Below, piece after piece: positions 9,957 through 21,407 of a stretch of 64,000 nucleotides of DNA. The translations under genes and the position numbers were made by a program. The DNA is from Kosakonia sacchari SP1 (GTDB lineage Bacteria > Pseudomonadota > Gammaproteobacteria > Enterobacterales > Enterobacteriaceae), in the NCBI RefSeq assembly GCF_000300455.3, contig NZ_CP007215.2, positions 1,240,001-1,304,000 on the forward strand, in the 5' to 3' direction. The notes beneath the pieces were generated by a model. The model did no database searches. It saw only the letters and a list, made by a program, of their open reading frames with translations, and was not told the DNA's origin. The first letter of the stretch is position 1, and every line of letters begins with the position of its first letter.

Positions 9957-10025
9957 GTGCAGTATTGGAGTGGCGTTTCTGGATACGCGTGGAAATTGGT
10001 TTTGGGGAGACTTTACCTCGGATGA
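9957..10025 (+). CDS. Possible rpoE leader ORF coupled to rpoE (RseD-like)
   Basis: A short frame ends at TGA 10023-10025, overlapping the rpoE ATG (10022-10024) as ATGA, which suggests translational coupling. The visible peptide ends AWKLVLGRLYLG. The frame is open back to a TAA at 9906-9908, so it holds at most 38 codons, and GTG 9957 is the best-placed start I can see. A leader ORF named rseD has been described in E. coli at this position. The start codon and even translation are uncertain here, and the frame of rpoE itself is also open through this leader from TTG 9938. Confidence 0.4.
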   Translation: MQYWSGVSGYAWKLVLGRLYLG

Positions 10026-10597
10026 GCGAGCAGTTAACGGATCAGGTCCTGGTCGAAAGGGTCCAGAAAGGAGATCAGAAAGCGTTCAACTTACTGGTGG
10101 TGCGCTACCAGCATAAAGTGGCGAGTCTGGTTTCCCGTTATGTCCCTTCGGGCGATGTGCCTGATGTCGTACAAGAGTCATTTATAAAAGCCTATCGCGC
10201 GCTTGATTCATTCAGGGGGGATAGTGCTTTTTATACCTGGCTGTACCGAATTGCGGTTAATACAGCGAAAAATTACCTGGTTGCCCAAGGGCGCAGGCCG
10301 CCATCCAGTGATGTGGACGCAATTGAAGCAGAAAACTTCGAAAGTGGCGGTGCACTGAAAGAAATTTCGAACCCTGAGAACTTAATGTTGTCAGAAGAAC
10401 TGCGACAAATAGTTTTCCGTACCATTGAGTCGCTCCCGGAAGATTTACGCATGGCAATTACGTTGCGGGAGCTGGATGGCCTGAGTTATGAAGAGATTGC
10501 GGCCATAATGGATTGTCCGGTAGGTACTGTTCGTTCTCGTATCTTCCGTGCGCGGGAAGCTATTGATAATAAAGTTCAACCGCTTATCAGGCGTTGA
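10022..10597 (+). CDS. rpoE: RNA polymerase sigma-E factor RpoE
   Basis: The 191-residue ECF sigma factor shows region 2 (residues about 25-95, with YRIAVNTAKNYL) and region 4 (about 130-185, with the helix-turn-helix GLSYEEIAAIMDCPVGTVRSR). It directs the envelope-stress regulon and its own operon. The start MSEQLTDQ gives the E. coli length. An in-frame extension of 28 codons upstream exists but lies across the leader. rpoE is first in the operon rpoE-rseA-rseB-rseC, with rseA 31 bp downstream. Confidence 0.98.
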   Translation: MSEQLTDQVLVERVQKGDQKAFNLLVVRYQHKVASLVSRYVPSGDVPDVVQESFIKAYRALDSFRGDSAFYTWLYRIAVNTAKNYLVAQGRRPPSSDVDAIEAENFESGGALKEISNPENLMLSEELRQIVFRTIESLPEDLRMAITLRELDGLSYEEIAAIMDCPVGTVRSRIFRAREAIDNKVQPLIRR

Positions 10598-10628
10598 CGA
10601 TAGCGGGATACTGAAAAAGGTATTAGGC

Positions 10629-11279
10629 ATGCAGAAAGAACAACTTTCCGCTTTAATGGATGGTGAAATGCTGGATAGTGAGCTGCTCGTTGAGTTGTCT
10701 CAGGATCCGGAAATGCAGAAAACCTGGGAGAGCTATCATCTCATCCGCGATTCCATGCGTGGTGATACCGCCGATCTCCTCCATTTCGATATCTCAGCCC
10801 AAGTAATGGCCGCGATTGAGAAAGACGCTGTTCAGGCGCCGGCGCCGTTGATTCCTGAAGCTCAGCCCGCTCCTCACCAATGGCAGAAAATGCCGTTCTG
10901 GCACAAAGTCCGACCATGGGCCAGCCAGCTTACCCAGATGGGCGTCGCGGCATGCGTATCGCTTGCTGTAATTGTTGGCGTCCAGCACTATAATGGCTCG
11001 GCTGAATCAACCCAACAGCCCGAAGCGCCAGTGTTTAATACACTGCCGATGATGGGCAAAGCCAGTCCGGTGAGTTTGGGTGTTCCGTCTGATGCGACGG
11101 CAAATGCCGGTCAGCAACAGCAGGTGCAGGAACAACGTCGTCGCATTAATGCAATGCTGCAGGATTACGAACTGCAACGCCGTCTGCACTCCGAACAGCT
11201 TCAGTTTGAGCAGGCGCAAACACAGCAAGCTGCTGTTCAAGTGCCAGGAAATCAAACTTTAGGAACGCAATCGCAGTAA
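10629..11279 (+). CDS. rseA: Anti-sigma-E factor RseA
   Basis: The 216-residue inner-membrane protein has a cytoplasmic anti-sigma domain (residues 1-90, starting MQKEQLSALMDGE), one membrane span (about 101-118, MGVAACVSLAVIVGVQ) and a periplasmic Gln-rich region that binds RseB. DegS and RseP cleave it in sequence under envelope stress to free RpoE. The start codon is fixed by the family N-terminus. The last base of its TAA is the first base of the rseB ATG, so the two genes are coupled. Confidence 0.97.
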   Translation: MQKEQLSALMDGEMLDSELLVELSQDPEMQKTWESYHLIRDSMRGDTADLLHFDISAQVMAAIEKDAVQAPAPLIPEAQPAPHQWQKMPFWHKVRPWASQLTQMGVAACVSLAVIVGVQHYNGSAESTQQPEAPVFNTLPMMGKASPVSLGVPSDATANAGQQQQVQEQRRRINAMLQDYELQRRLHSEQLQFEQAQTQQAAVQVPGNQTLGTQSQ

Positions 11280-12232
11280 TGAAGCAACTTTGGTGTGCCA
11301 TGTCTTTTGTGGCTACTGGCTTGTTCTGCTCTGTCAACGCCTCGGCTGATGTTTCGTCCGGGGCGTTGCTGCAGCAAATGAACGTGGCGAGCCAGTCGCT
11401 CAACTACGAACTCTCTTTCGTCAGCATCAATAAGCAGGGTGTTGAATCGTTACGTTACCGCCATGTGCGTCTTAACGATCAGCCGCTTGCGCAGTTGTTG
11501 CAAATGGACGGCCCCCGCCGCGAAGTGGTGCAGCGTGGCAATGAGATCAGCTACTTCGAGCCGGGTCTTGAACCTTTCACGCTTAACGGCAATTTCATTG
11601 TAGATTCACTGCCGTCACTGGTTTATACCGACTTCAAACGTCTTTCTCCCTATTACGATTTCATCTCAGTCGGCCGCACGCGCATTGCTGACCGGCTATG
11701 CGAAGTGATCCGCGTTGTGGCGCGTGATGGCACCCGTTATAGCTATATCGTGTGGATGGATGAAGAAACCCGCCTGCCGATGCGCGTTGATTTGCTTGAT
11801 CGTGATGGCGAAACCCTTGAACAGTTCCGTGTTATTGCGGTTACCGTTAACGGTCAGGTGACTAACAGCATGCAAACACTGGCGAAAGCCAGTTTGCCAC
11901 CGCTCCTTTCACTTCCGGCTGGCGATAAAGTGGTATTTAACTGGGAACCGGCCTGGTTGCCGCAGGGGTTTAGCGAAGTATCCAGCAGCCGTCGCCAACT
12001 GCCGACCATGGATATGCCCGTTGAATCTCGCCTCTATTCCGATGGTTTGTTCAGTTTCTCCGTGAACGTTAACCGCGCTAATCAGAATAGCGCCGATCAG
12101 ATGCTGCGCACCGGTCGCCGTACTGTTAGCACAACGGTTCGCGATAACGCCGAAATTACTGTCGTTGGTGAATTGCCGCCGCAAACCGCAAAACGTATTG
12201 CGGACAGTCTCAAATTTAAGGCCGCACAATGA
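11279..12232 (+). CDS. rseB: Sigma-E regulatory periplasmic protein RseB
   Basis: The 317-residue protein begins with a Sec signal peptide (about residues 1-23, ending SVNASA) followed by the MucB/RseB N-terminal lipoprotein-like fold and a smaller C-terminal domain. RseB binds the periplasmic part of RseA, protects it from DegS and senses off-pathway lipopolysaccharide. Its ATG overlaps the rseA stop by one base, and its end overlaps rseC by four (ATGA). Confidence 0.96.
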   Translation: MKQLWCAMSFVATGLFCSVNASADVSSGALLQQMNVASQSLNYELSFVSINKQGVESLRYRHVRLNDQPLAQLLQMDGPRREVVQRGNEISYFEPGLEPFTLNGNFIVDSLPSLVYTDFKRLSPYYDFISVGRTRIADRLCEVIRVVARDGTRYSYIVWMDEETRLPMRVDLLDRDGETLEQFRVIAVTVNGQVTNSMQTLAKASLPPLLSLPAGDKVVFNWEPAWLPQGFSEVSSSRRQLPTMDMPVESRLYSDGLFSFSVNVNRANQNSADQMLRTGRRTVSTTVRDNAEITVVGELPPQTAKRIADSLKFKAAQ

Positions 12233-12708
12233 TAAAAGAGTGGGCGACCGTCGTTTCCTGGCAAAATGGCAGCGCGCTGGTCGAATGTGATGTCAAAGCT
12301 TCCTGTAGCAGCTGTGCTTCGCGTGCCGGTTGCGGTAGCCGTGTGCTGAATAAACTCGGTCCGCAAACCACGCACACTATTGCCGTACCGAGCGCAGAAC
12401 CGTTGGTTGCCGGGCAGAAGGTTGAATTAGGCATCGCCGAGAGCAGCCTGTTGGGCTCAGCGGTATTGGTCTATATGTCGCCGCTGGTAGGTCTGTTCGT
12501 CATGGGGGCTATTTTCCAGGCGCTCTTCGGCCAGGATCTCGCAGCGCTTTGCGGCGCGGTGCTTGGCGGCGTTGGCGGCTTTTTACTCGCCCGCGGTTTA
12601 TCGCCAAAGCTTGCCACGCGCAGCGAATGGCAGCCGGTTATTCTCAGCGTCGGTCTGCCTCCGGATCTTATCCGCGTTGACAACGCATCCGCGGAAAGCC
12701 AGCCGTAA
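12229..12708 (+). CDS. rseC: SoxR-reducing system / sigma-E operon protein RseC
   Basis: The 159-residue protein has an N-terminal cysteine cluster (CDVKASCSSCASRAGC, residues about 22-37) and two membrane spans (about 72-95 and 102-122), as in RseC/MucC. In E. coli it takes part, with the Rsx complex, in reducing SoxR, and has a mild effect on sigma-E. It is the last gene of the operon, overlapping rseB by four bases. The 156-bp gap to lepA has an AT-rich promoter-like stretch but no unambiguous -35/-10 pair. Confidence 0.95.
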   Translation: MIKEWATVVSWQNGSALVECDVKASCSSCASRAGCGSRVLNKLGPQTTHTIAVPSAEPLVAGQKVELGIAESSLLGSAVLVYMSPLVGLFVMGAIFQALFGQDLAALCGAVLGGVGGFLLARGLSPKLATRSEWQPVILSVGLPPDLIRVDNASAESQP

Positions 12709-12864
12709 TATTCTCTTTAAGTCTTACGATAATAGCGATACTTTTCTGCTTGGTATCAGCATTTCCCCGCATTGTTGTTGTAGTGTAGAATGCGGCGTTT
12801 CAGTACATTGACGTCAGGCGCGTACAGGCCTCTTAGTTACTCGTAAGGCATAAAAACTCACTAT

Positions 12865-14664
12865 ATGAAGAATATTCGTAACTTTTCGATCATCGCTCAC
12901 ATCGACCACGGTAAGTCGACGCTGTCTGACCGTATCATCCAGATTTGCGGTGGTCTTTCCGATCGCGAAATGGAAGCTCAGGTTCTTGATTCCATGGATC
13001 TTGAACGTGAGCGCGGCATCACCATCAAAGCGCAAAGTGTCACGCTGGATTACAAAGCTAACAATGGCGAAACCTACCAGCTGAACTTTATCGATACCCC
13101 CGGTCACGTTGACTTCTCCTACGAGGTTTCCCGTTCGCTCGCCGCTTGCGAAGGTGCATTGCTGGTGGTGGATGCGGGTCAGGGCGTGGAAGCGCAGACG
13201 CTGGCAAACTGCTATACCGCCATCGAGATGGATCTGGAAGTCGTACCGGTACTGAATAAAATCGACCTGCCAGCCGCCGATCCTGAGCGTGTAGCAGAAG
13301 AAATTGAAGACATTGTTGGCATCGACGCCACCGATGCGGTGCGCTGCTCGGCGAAAACCGGTGTGGGCGTGCCCGACGTGCTGGAGCGCCTGGTGCGTGA
13401 CATCCCGCCGCCGGAAGGCGATCCGGATGCGCCGTTGCAGGCACTGATTATCGACTCCTGGTTCGATAATTACCTTGGCGTGGTTTCTCTGGTGCGTATC
13501 AAAAATGGCACCATGCGCAAAGGCGACAAAATTAAAGTAATGAGCACCGGGCAGGTTTATAACGCTGACCGCCTGGGGATTTTCACGCCGAAACAGGTTG
13601 ATCGCACCGAACTGAAGTGCGGCGAAGTAGGCTGGCTGGTTTGCGCGATTAAAGACATTCTCGGCGCGCCTGTGGGCGATACCCTGACGACTTCCCGTAA
13701 TCCGGCAGATAAAGCGCTGCCAGGCTTTAAGAAGGTAAAACCGCAGGTTTACGCCGGTCTGTTCCCGGTCAGCTCGGACGATTACGAAAACTTCCGCGAT
13801 GCACTTGGCAAGTTGAGCCTCAATGATGCCTCGTTGTTCTACGAACCGGAAAGTTCCACCGCGCTCGGCTTTGGTTTCCGCTGCGGCTTCCTCGGTTTGC
13901 TGCACATGGAGATCATCCAGGAGCGTCTTGAGCGCGAATACGATCTGGATCTGATCACTACCGCACCGACCGTAGTCTACGAAGTGCAGACCACCAATAA
14001 AGAAGTGGTTTACGTCGATAGCCCGTCTAAGTTGCCGCCGCTGAACAACATTGACGAGCTGCGCGAGCCTATCGCCGAGTGTCACATGCTGCTGCCGCAG
14101 GAGTATCTGGGCAACGTTATCACGCTGTGCGTAGAGAAACGTGGTGTGCAGACCAACATGGTTTACCACGGCAACCAGGTTGCGCTGACTTATGAAATCC
14201 CTATGGCGGAAGTGGTGCTGGACTTCTTCGATCGTCTGAAATCAACGTCGCGCGGTTATGCGTCGCTCGATTACAACTTCAAACGTTTCCAGGCCTCCAA
14301 CATGGTGCGTGTGGACGTGTTGATCAACGGTGAGCGTGTGGATGCACTGGCGCTGATCACCCATAACGATAACGCACCGTATCGTGGTCGTGAATTGGTC
14401 GAGAAAATGAAAGAACTGATCCCGCGCCAGCAGTTTGATATCGCGATTCAGGCGGCTATCGGTAACCACATTATTGCCCGTTCTACAGTGAAACAGCTGC
14501 GTAAAAACGTGCTGGCGAAATGCTACGGCGGTGACGTGAGCCGTAAGAAAAAACTGCTGCAGAAACAGAAAGAAGGTAAGAAGCGCATGAAGCAGGTCGG
14601 CAACGTCGAACTGCCGCAGGAAGCGTTCCTTGCCATTCTGCATGTGGGCAAAGATAGCAAATAA
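12865..14664 (+). CDS. lepA: Elongation factor 4 (LepA)
   Basis: The 599-residue GTPase has G1 [10 protein letters not shown]2 ERGITIKA, G3 DTPGHVD and G4 NKIDLP, then EF-G-like domains II, III and V and the LepA-specific C-terminal domain with the basic stretch near residue 555. It acts on ribosomes, with a proposed role in initiation or back-translocation. Length equals E. coli LepA. lepB follows 15 bp downstream, as in the conserved lepA-lepB operon. Confidence 0.98.
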   Translation: MKNIRNFSIIAHIDHGKSTLSDRIIQICGGLSDREMEAQVLDSMDLERERGITIKAQSVTLDYKANNGETYQLNFIDTPGHVDFSYEVSRSLAACEGALLVVDAGQGVEAQTLANCYTAIEMDLEVVPVLNKIDLPAADPERVAEEIEDIVGIDATDAVRCSAKTGVGVPDVLERLVRDIPPPEGDPDAPLQALIIDSWFDNYLGVVSLVRIKNGTMRKGDKIKVMSTGQVYNADRLGIFTPKQVDRTELKCGEVGWLVCAIKDILGAPVGDTLTTSRNPADKALPGFKKVKPQVYAGLFPVSSDDYENFRDALGKLSLNDASLFYEPESSTALGFGFRCGFLGLLHMEIIQERLEREYDLDLITTAPTVVYEVQTTNKEVVYVDSPSKLPPLNNIDELREPIAECHMLLPQEYLGNVITLCVEKRGVQTNMVYHGNQVALTYEIPMAEVVLDFFDRLKSTSRGYASLDYNFKRFQASNMVRVDVLINGERVDALALITHNDNAPYRGRELVEKMKELIPRQQFDIAIQAAIGNHIIARSTVKQLRKNVLAKCYGGDVSRKKKLLQKQKEGKKRMKQVGNVELPQEAFLAILHVGKDSK

Positions 14665-14679
14665 TCCTAAGGAGTTGGC

Positions 14680-15654
14680 ATGGCGAACATGTTTGCCCTG
14701 ATCCTGGTGATCGCGACCCTGGTGACGGGTTTTTTATGGTGCCTGGATAAGTTTATTTTTGCACCAAAACGCCGGGATCGTCAGGCCGCTGCGCAAGTTG
14801 CGACAGGCGATGCGCTCGATGCAAAAACGCTGAAAAAGATCGGTCCGAAGCCTGGCTGGCTGGAGACCGGTGCTTCCGTATTCCCGGTGCTGGCCATTGT
14901 GCTGGTGGTGCGTTCGTTTATTTACGAACCGTTCCAGATCCCATCTGGTTCAATGATGCCAACGCTGCTTATTGGTGATTTCATTCTGGTGGAGAAGTTT
15001 GCCTACGGAATTAAAGATCCGATCTACCAGAAAACGCTGATTGAAACCGGTCATCCGAAACGCGGTGACATTGCGGTATTTAAATACCCGGACGATCCGC
15101 GTCTGGATTACATCAAACGTGTGGTTGGTGTACCGGGCGATAAAGTGACCTACGATCCGGTGACCAAACAAGTGACCGTGCAGCCGAACTGTAGCTCGGG
15201 TCAGGCTTGCGGTAGCGCTCTGCCTATCACTTACAGCAACGTTGAAGAGAGCGATTTTGTGCAGACCTTCGGACGTCGCTCCGGTGGTGAGGCAAGCAGC
15301 GGTTTCTTCCAGTTACCGAAAGGCCAGTCCCTGCCGGATGGCGTACGTTTAACCGAGCGCAAAGAGACGCTGGGGGATGTGACGCACCGCATTCTGACCG
15401 TGCCTATCGCGCAGGATCAATTGGGGATCTACTATCGCCAGCAGAGTCAGCCGCTGGCCACCTGGATTGTGCCGCCGGGCCATTATTTTATGATGGGCGA
15501 CAACCGCGATAACAGCGCAGACAGTCGCTACTGGGGCTTTGTGCCGGAAGCGAACCTGGTTGGCCGCGCCACGGCAATCTGGATGAGTTTCGAAAAACAA
15601 GAAGGTGAATGGCCGACAGGCGTACGCCTGAATCGTATCGGCGGAATTCATTAA
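14680..15654 (+). CDS. lepB: Signal peptidase I LepB
   Basis: The 324-residue inner-membrane protease has two N-terminal spans (about 4-22 and 62-78). The Ser/Lys catalytic dyad is seen as Ser91 in PSGSMMPTL and Lys146 in YIKRVVG, and the box E motif GDNRDNSADSRYWG is present. It removes signal peptides from Sec and Tat substrates on the periplasmic side. Length equals E. coli LepB. A GGAG ribosome site lies in the 15-bp gap after lepA. Confidence 0.98.
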   Translation: MANMFALILVIATLVTGFLWCLDKFIFAPKRRDRQAAAQVATGDALDAKTLKKIGPKPGWLETGASVFPVLAIVLVVRSFIYEPFQIPSGSMMPTLLIGDFILVEKFAYGIKDPIYQKTLIETGHPKRGDIAVFKYPDDPRLDYIKRVVGVPGDKVTYDPVTKQVTVQPNCSSGQACGSALPITYSNVEESDFVQTFGRRSGGEASSGFFQLPKGQSLPDGVRLTERKETLGDVTHRILTVPIAQDQLGIYYRQQSQPLATWIVPPGHYFMMGDNRDNSADSRYWGFVPEANLVGRATAIWMSFEKQEGEWPTGVRLNRIGGIH

Positions 15655-15659
15655 TTAAC

Positions 15660-15688
15660 CAGGGCGCAATCATCGCGATTGCGCCCTG
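15660..15688 (+). terminator. Stem-loop after lepB
   Basis: A perfect 12-bp stem CAGGGCGCAATC / GATTGCGCCCTG with a five-base loop follows the lepB stop. The T-tract after it is weak (AATTATTT), so it may attenuate rather than fully terminate. Confidence 0.6.
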
Positions 15689-15765
15689 AATTATTTCCAA
15701 TATTATTCCCACCAGACTAACGACAACCCCGGTCGTTGCGTATAGAATATTCCCCCGAAGTTTAA

Positions 15766-17447
<1,682 letters not shown>

Positions 17448-17581
17448 GCGCCTGCTCTCTATGGCTCCCGGGTTGCAGGCAGACGGCCAGGCCGTGGGTG
17501 TTCAGGCGCTTGATCAAATAAGCGCTCTGGATAAGCGGATAAAGCCAGCGCTCCAGCAGCCTGAAAGACGACGAGAATAAT
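17448..17581. other. Structured spacer between era and recO
   Basis: The gap holds no gene. It contains several inverted repeats: GCGCCTG (17448-17454) with CAGGCGC (17503-17509), the palindrome ACGGCC-A-GGCCGT (17483-17495), and two AGCGCT copies able to pair. A weak GA-rich ribosome site precedes recO. Confidence 0.6.
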
Positions 17582-18289
17582 ATGGAAGGCTGGCAGCGCG
17601 CTTTTGTTCTGCATAGTCGTCCGTGGAGCGAAACCAGCCTGATGCTGGACGTCTTCACGGAAGAGTCTGGCCGTGTGCGCCTTGTTGCCAAAGGCGCACG
17701 TTCCAAACGCTCTAATCTGAAGGGCGCATTACAGCCTTTCACTCCACTGCTGGTGCGCTTTGGCGGGCGTGGCGAAGTCAAAACGCTGCGCAGCGCGGAA
17801 GCGGTATCGCTGGCACTACCGCTCAGCGGCATCACGCTCTACAGCGGTCTCTACGTTAACGAACTTATCTCTCGCGTGCTTGAACACGAGACGCGCTTTT
17901 CTGAACTCTTTTTTGATTATCTGCACTGTATCCAGGCCCTGGCTGGCGTCACCAGCACGCCGGAACCGGTGTTGCGTCGGTTTGAGCTGGCGCTGCTCGG
18001 TCATCTGGGTTATGGCGTTGATTTTCTCCACTGCGCTGGCAGCGGCGAGCCGGTCGATGATGTAATGACTTATCGTTACCGGGAAGAGAAGGGCTTTATT
18101 GCCAGCGTCGTGATAGATAACAGCACTTTTACCGGGCGGCATTTACGCGCACTGGCGGAGCGGGAGTTCCCGGATGCAGACACACTACGCGCCGCAAAGC
18201 GCTTTACCCGTATCGCGTTAAAGCCGTATCTTGGAGGCAAGCCGCTGAAAAGCCGGGAGCTGTTCCGGCAGTTCGTGCCAAAAAGATAG
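17582..18289 (+). CDS. recO: DNA repair protein RecO
   Basis: The 235-residue protein has an N-terminal OB-fold (residues 1-80, starting [19 protein letters not shown]) and a C-terminal helical region. RecO works with RecR and RecF to load RecA on SSB-coated DNA at gaps. The N-terminus is nearly identical to E. coli. The C-terminus ends at FVPKR, about seven residues short of the E. coli protein, with no loss of the conserved core. The unusually long gap after era removes the close coupling seen in E. coli. Confidence 0.95.
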   Translation: MEGWQRAFVLHSRPWSETSLMLDVFTEESGRVRLVAKGARSKRSNLKGALQPFTPLLVRFGGRGEVKTLRSAEAVSLALPLSGITLYSGLYVNELISRVLEHETRFSELFFDYLHCIQALAGVTSTPEPVLRRFELALLGHLGYGVDFLHCAGSGEPVDDVMTYRYREEKGFIASVVIDNSTFTGRHLRALAEREFPDADTLRAAKRFTRIALKPYLGGKPLKSRELFRQFVPKR

Positions 18290-18355
18290 CAGAATAACAA
18301 CCGGGCTGGCGCGACGAAGCACGCGTTAGTACCTTTGAGAACATTGAGGATTGTC

Positions 18356-19086
18356 ATGGCTGAATTACTGTTGGGCGTCAACATCGATCACATTGCCACA
18401 CTGCGTAACGCGCGCGGGACGGCCTATCCGGATCCGGTTCAGGCCGCTTTTATCGCTGAGCAAGCAGGCGCTGATGGCATCACTGTGCATTTGCGTGAAG
18501 ATCGTCGTCATATTACCGACCGCGACGTGCGCATTCTGCGCCAGACATTGCATACCCGAATGAATCTGGAAATGGCGGTGACCGAAGAGATGCTGGCGAT
18601 TGCCTGCGAAACCAAACCGCATTTTTGCTGCCTGGTGCCGGAAAAACGCCAGGAAGTGACCACTGAAGGCGGGCTGGATGTTGCTGGCCAGCGCGAGAAA
18701 ATGCGCGATGCCTGCCAGCGCCTGGCGCAGGCGGGTATTCTGGTATCGCTGTTTATCGATGCTGATGCTGAGCAGATCAAAGCGGCGGCAGAGGTTGGTG
18801 CACCGTACATTGAAATTCATACCGGTTGCTACGCGGATGCGAAAAGCGATGCCGATCAGGCAAAAGAGCTGGAACGCATTGCAAAAGCGGCGACATACGC
18901 GGCAAGCCTCGGCCTGAAAGTCAACGCCGGGCACGGGCTGACCTATCACAACGTCAAAGCCATTGCCGCGCTGCCGGAAATGCACGAGCTGAACATCGGC
19001 CACGCCATTATTGGTCGCGCGGTGATGAGCGGCCTGAAAGAGGCGGTAGCGGAGATGAAACGGTTGATGCTGGAAGCGCGCGCGTA

Positions 19087-19087
<1 letters not shown>
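18356..19087 (+). CDS. pdxJ: Pyridoxine 5'-phosphate synthase PdxJ
   Basis: The 243-residue TIM-barrel enzyme starts [20 protein letters not shown], the family signature, and matches E. coli in length. It condenses 3-amino-1-hydroxyacetone phosphate with deoxyxylulose phosphate to form pyridoxine phosphate. The ATG at 18356 follows GAGGA; seven more in-frame codons upstream are not conserved. The final A of its TAA is the first base of the acpS ATG, so pdxJ and acpS are coupled. Confidence 0.97.
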
Positions 19088-20073
<986 letters not shown>

Positions 20074-21372
20074 ATGATGAAAAGAGTGAAAATATATCTC
20101 GCATTTATTGCCAGTATCACGAGTGGACTGGCGAATGCGGCGAATGGGTATATCTATACAACGCCGGTACCGCCTGCATATGAATCCTCCGCAAACCAGC
20201 GTGCGTTGCGGACAAATGAAGAGACCTCAACCTATATCAAATGTGTGTATAACATCGATAATCAGGACCAAAGTAATCCGGCTTCATCATGGACATGGGC
20301 ACGCGACGGGAGCAACTATCTAAAGCTGCGCGGCTATTGGTATAGCGCCATGCCGCTGGCAAATATGTTTTATAGCGAATCATCCTACGCAAGCCTTGTG
20401 AATATCTGCCGGAGTACGTTAAAGGCCAGCAATATTAATGCAGAAACCGTTATTCCTTATGCATCCGATTATACGCTCTCCTGGTTTTATATGATTTGGC
20501 ATCAGGGGCAGGCACAACCGGCGATAATGTTCGGCAATAATAAAATTGATCGCATGGTCATATTTGGCGACAGCCTTAGCGATACGATTAATGTTTATAA
20601 CGGCTCGTATGGCACGGTTCCAAATCACGCATCGTGGTTTGTTGGTCATTTTTCTAATGGCAAAGTCTGGCACGAATATTTGACCGGTTCGCTGAATTTA
20701 CCGGGCTACGTTTGGGCGACAGCCAATGCGGAAAGCGGTGAGAAACCGTTATTTAACGGTTTTGACAAGCAGCTGGATTCTTTCAGTGCTTACCTGGGTA
20801 AAACAGAGAACTATAACATCGCGCAGACACTGTTTACGGTGCTGTTTGGCGGTAATGATTTTATCACTGGTGCAAAAATGCCGGACGATATCATCGCTAC
20901 GTATCGCGTACAGCTGGCGCGTCTGGCGGCATTGGGCGCGCAGCATATCGCGATTTTCAGGCTGCCTGACTTTTCCGTCATTCCCAATGTCGCTACGTGG
21001 ACACCAGCGGAAAAAGAGGCGCTAAAAAACAAATCAGAGAATTTTAACCAGCAGTTGAACCAACTGCTCGGCGAATTACGCACCGCGTACCCGAAAGCGA
21101 ATTTTTTCACCGTCAAACTGGATAGCGCATTTAATGATCTGCTCAGTGAAAGCGGTAAATATGGCTTTGTTAATACCAGCGAAACTTGCCTGGATATCTC
21201 CGCTTCGGGCATCTCTTACGCCACAGGCGTTGCGGTGAAGCAGACATGTAAAGCGGCGAACGGGGCGTTTGTTTTCTGGGACAATATGCACCCGACCACC
21301 AAAACCCATGCTCTGCTCGCAGAAATGATACGTGAGGAGATAGTGCAACATCTGACCAACGGCGGCGAGTAA
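20074..21372 (+). CDS. Secreted thermolabile-haemolysin-like GDSL lipase/acyltransferase
   Basis: The 432-residue protein has a Sec signal peptide (about residues 1-22, ending GLANA). An N-terminal module (about 53-145, with YIKCVYN, WTWARDG and GYWYSAMPLANMFY) is typical of Vibrio thermolabile haemolysin TLH. The SGNH hydrolase domain follows, with Ser167 in FGDSLSD, Gly196 in SNG, Asn261 in GGND, and Asp403/His406 in DNMHPTTKTH. The family includes Aeromonas GCAT and Salmonella SseJ and cleaves or transfers acyl chains of phospholipids. All catalytic residues are present. ATG codons at 20074 and 20077 are both possible. It is not part of the E. coli backbone here and its AT-rich upstream region suggests acquisition. 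Target lipid and biological role are unknown. Confidence 0.85.
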   Translation: MMKRVKIYLAFIASITSGLANAANGYIYTTPVPPAYESSANQRALRTNEETSTYIKCVYNIDNQDQSNPASSWTWARDGSNYLKLRGYWYSAMPLANMFYSESSYASLVNICRSTLKASNINAETVIPYASDYTLSWFYMIWHQGQAQPAIMFGNNKIDRMVIFGDSLSDTINVYNGSYGTVPNHASWFVGHFSNGKVWHEYLTGSLNLPGYVWATANAESGEKPLFNGFDKQLDSFSAYLGKTENYNIAQTLFTVLFGGNDFITGAKMPDDIIATYRVQLARLAALGAQHIAIFRLPDFSVIPNVATWTPAEKEALKNKSENFNQQLNQLLGELRTAYPKANFFTVKLDSAFNDLLSESGKYGFVNTSETCLDISASGISYATGVAVKQTCKAANGAFVFWDNMHPTTKTHALLAEMIREEIVQHLTNGGE

Positions 21373-21407
21373 CGCGCTAAAGCTCCTCGTCCGCCAGGGC
21401 GGGGAGG

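Noticed and set aside
9938-10021. N-terminal extension of RpoE from TTG 9938
   Set aside because: The family starts at MSEQLTDQ and the extension lacks a ribosome site; kept only as a point of interest about the leader.
12814-14169. Long minus-strand open frame (451 codons) antisense to lepA
   Set aside because: It mirrors the codon periodicity of lepA, has no ribosome site and no recognisable domain; lepA is unambiguous on the other strand.
17448-17581. Standard REP/BIME or ERIC element in the era-recO gap
   Set aside because: Some pieces (CTGGATAAGCG) recall REP sequences, but the full consensus is not matched, so it is described only as a structured spacer.
21373-21407. Possible terminator after the lipase gene
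   Set aside because: The stem around CCTC / GAGG is interrupted and there is no T-tract.
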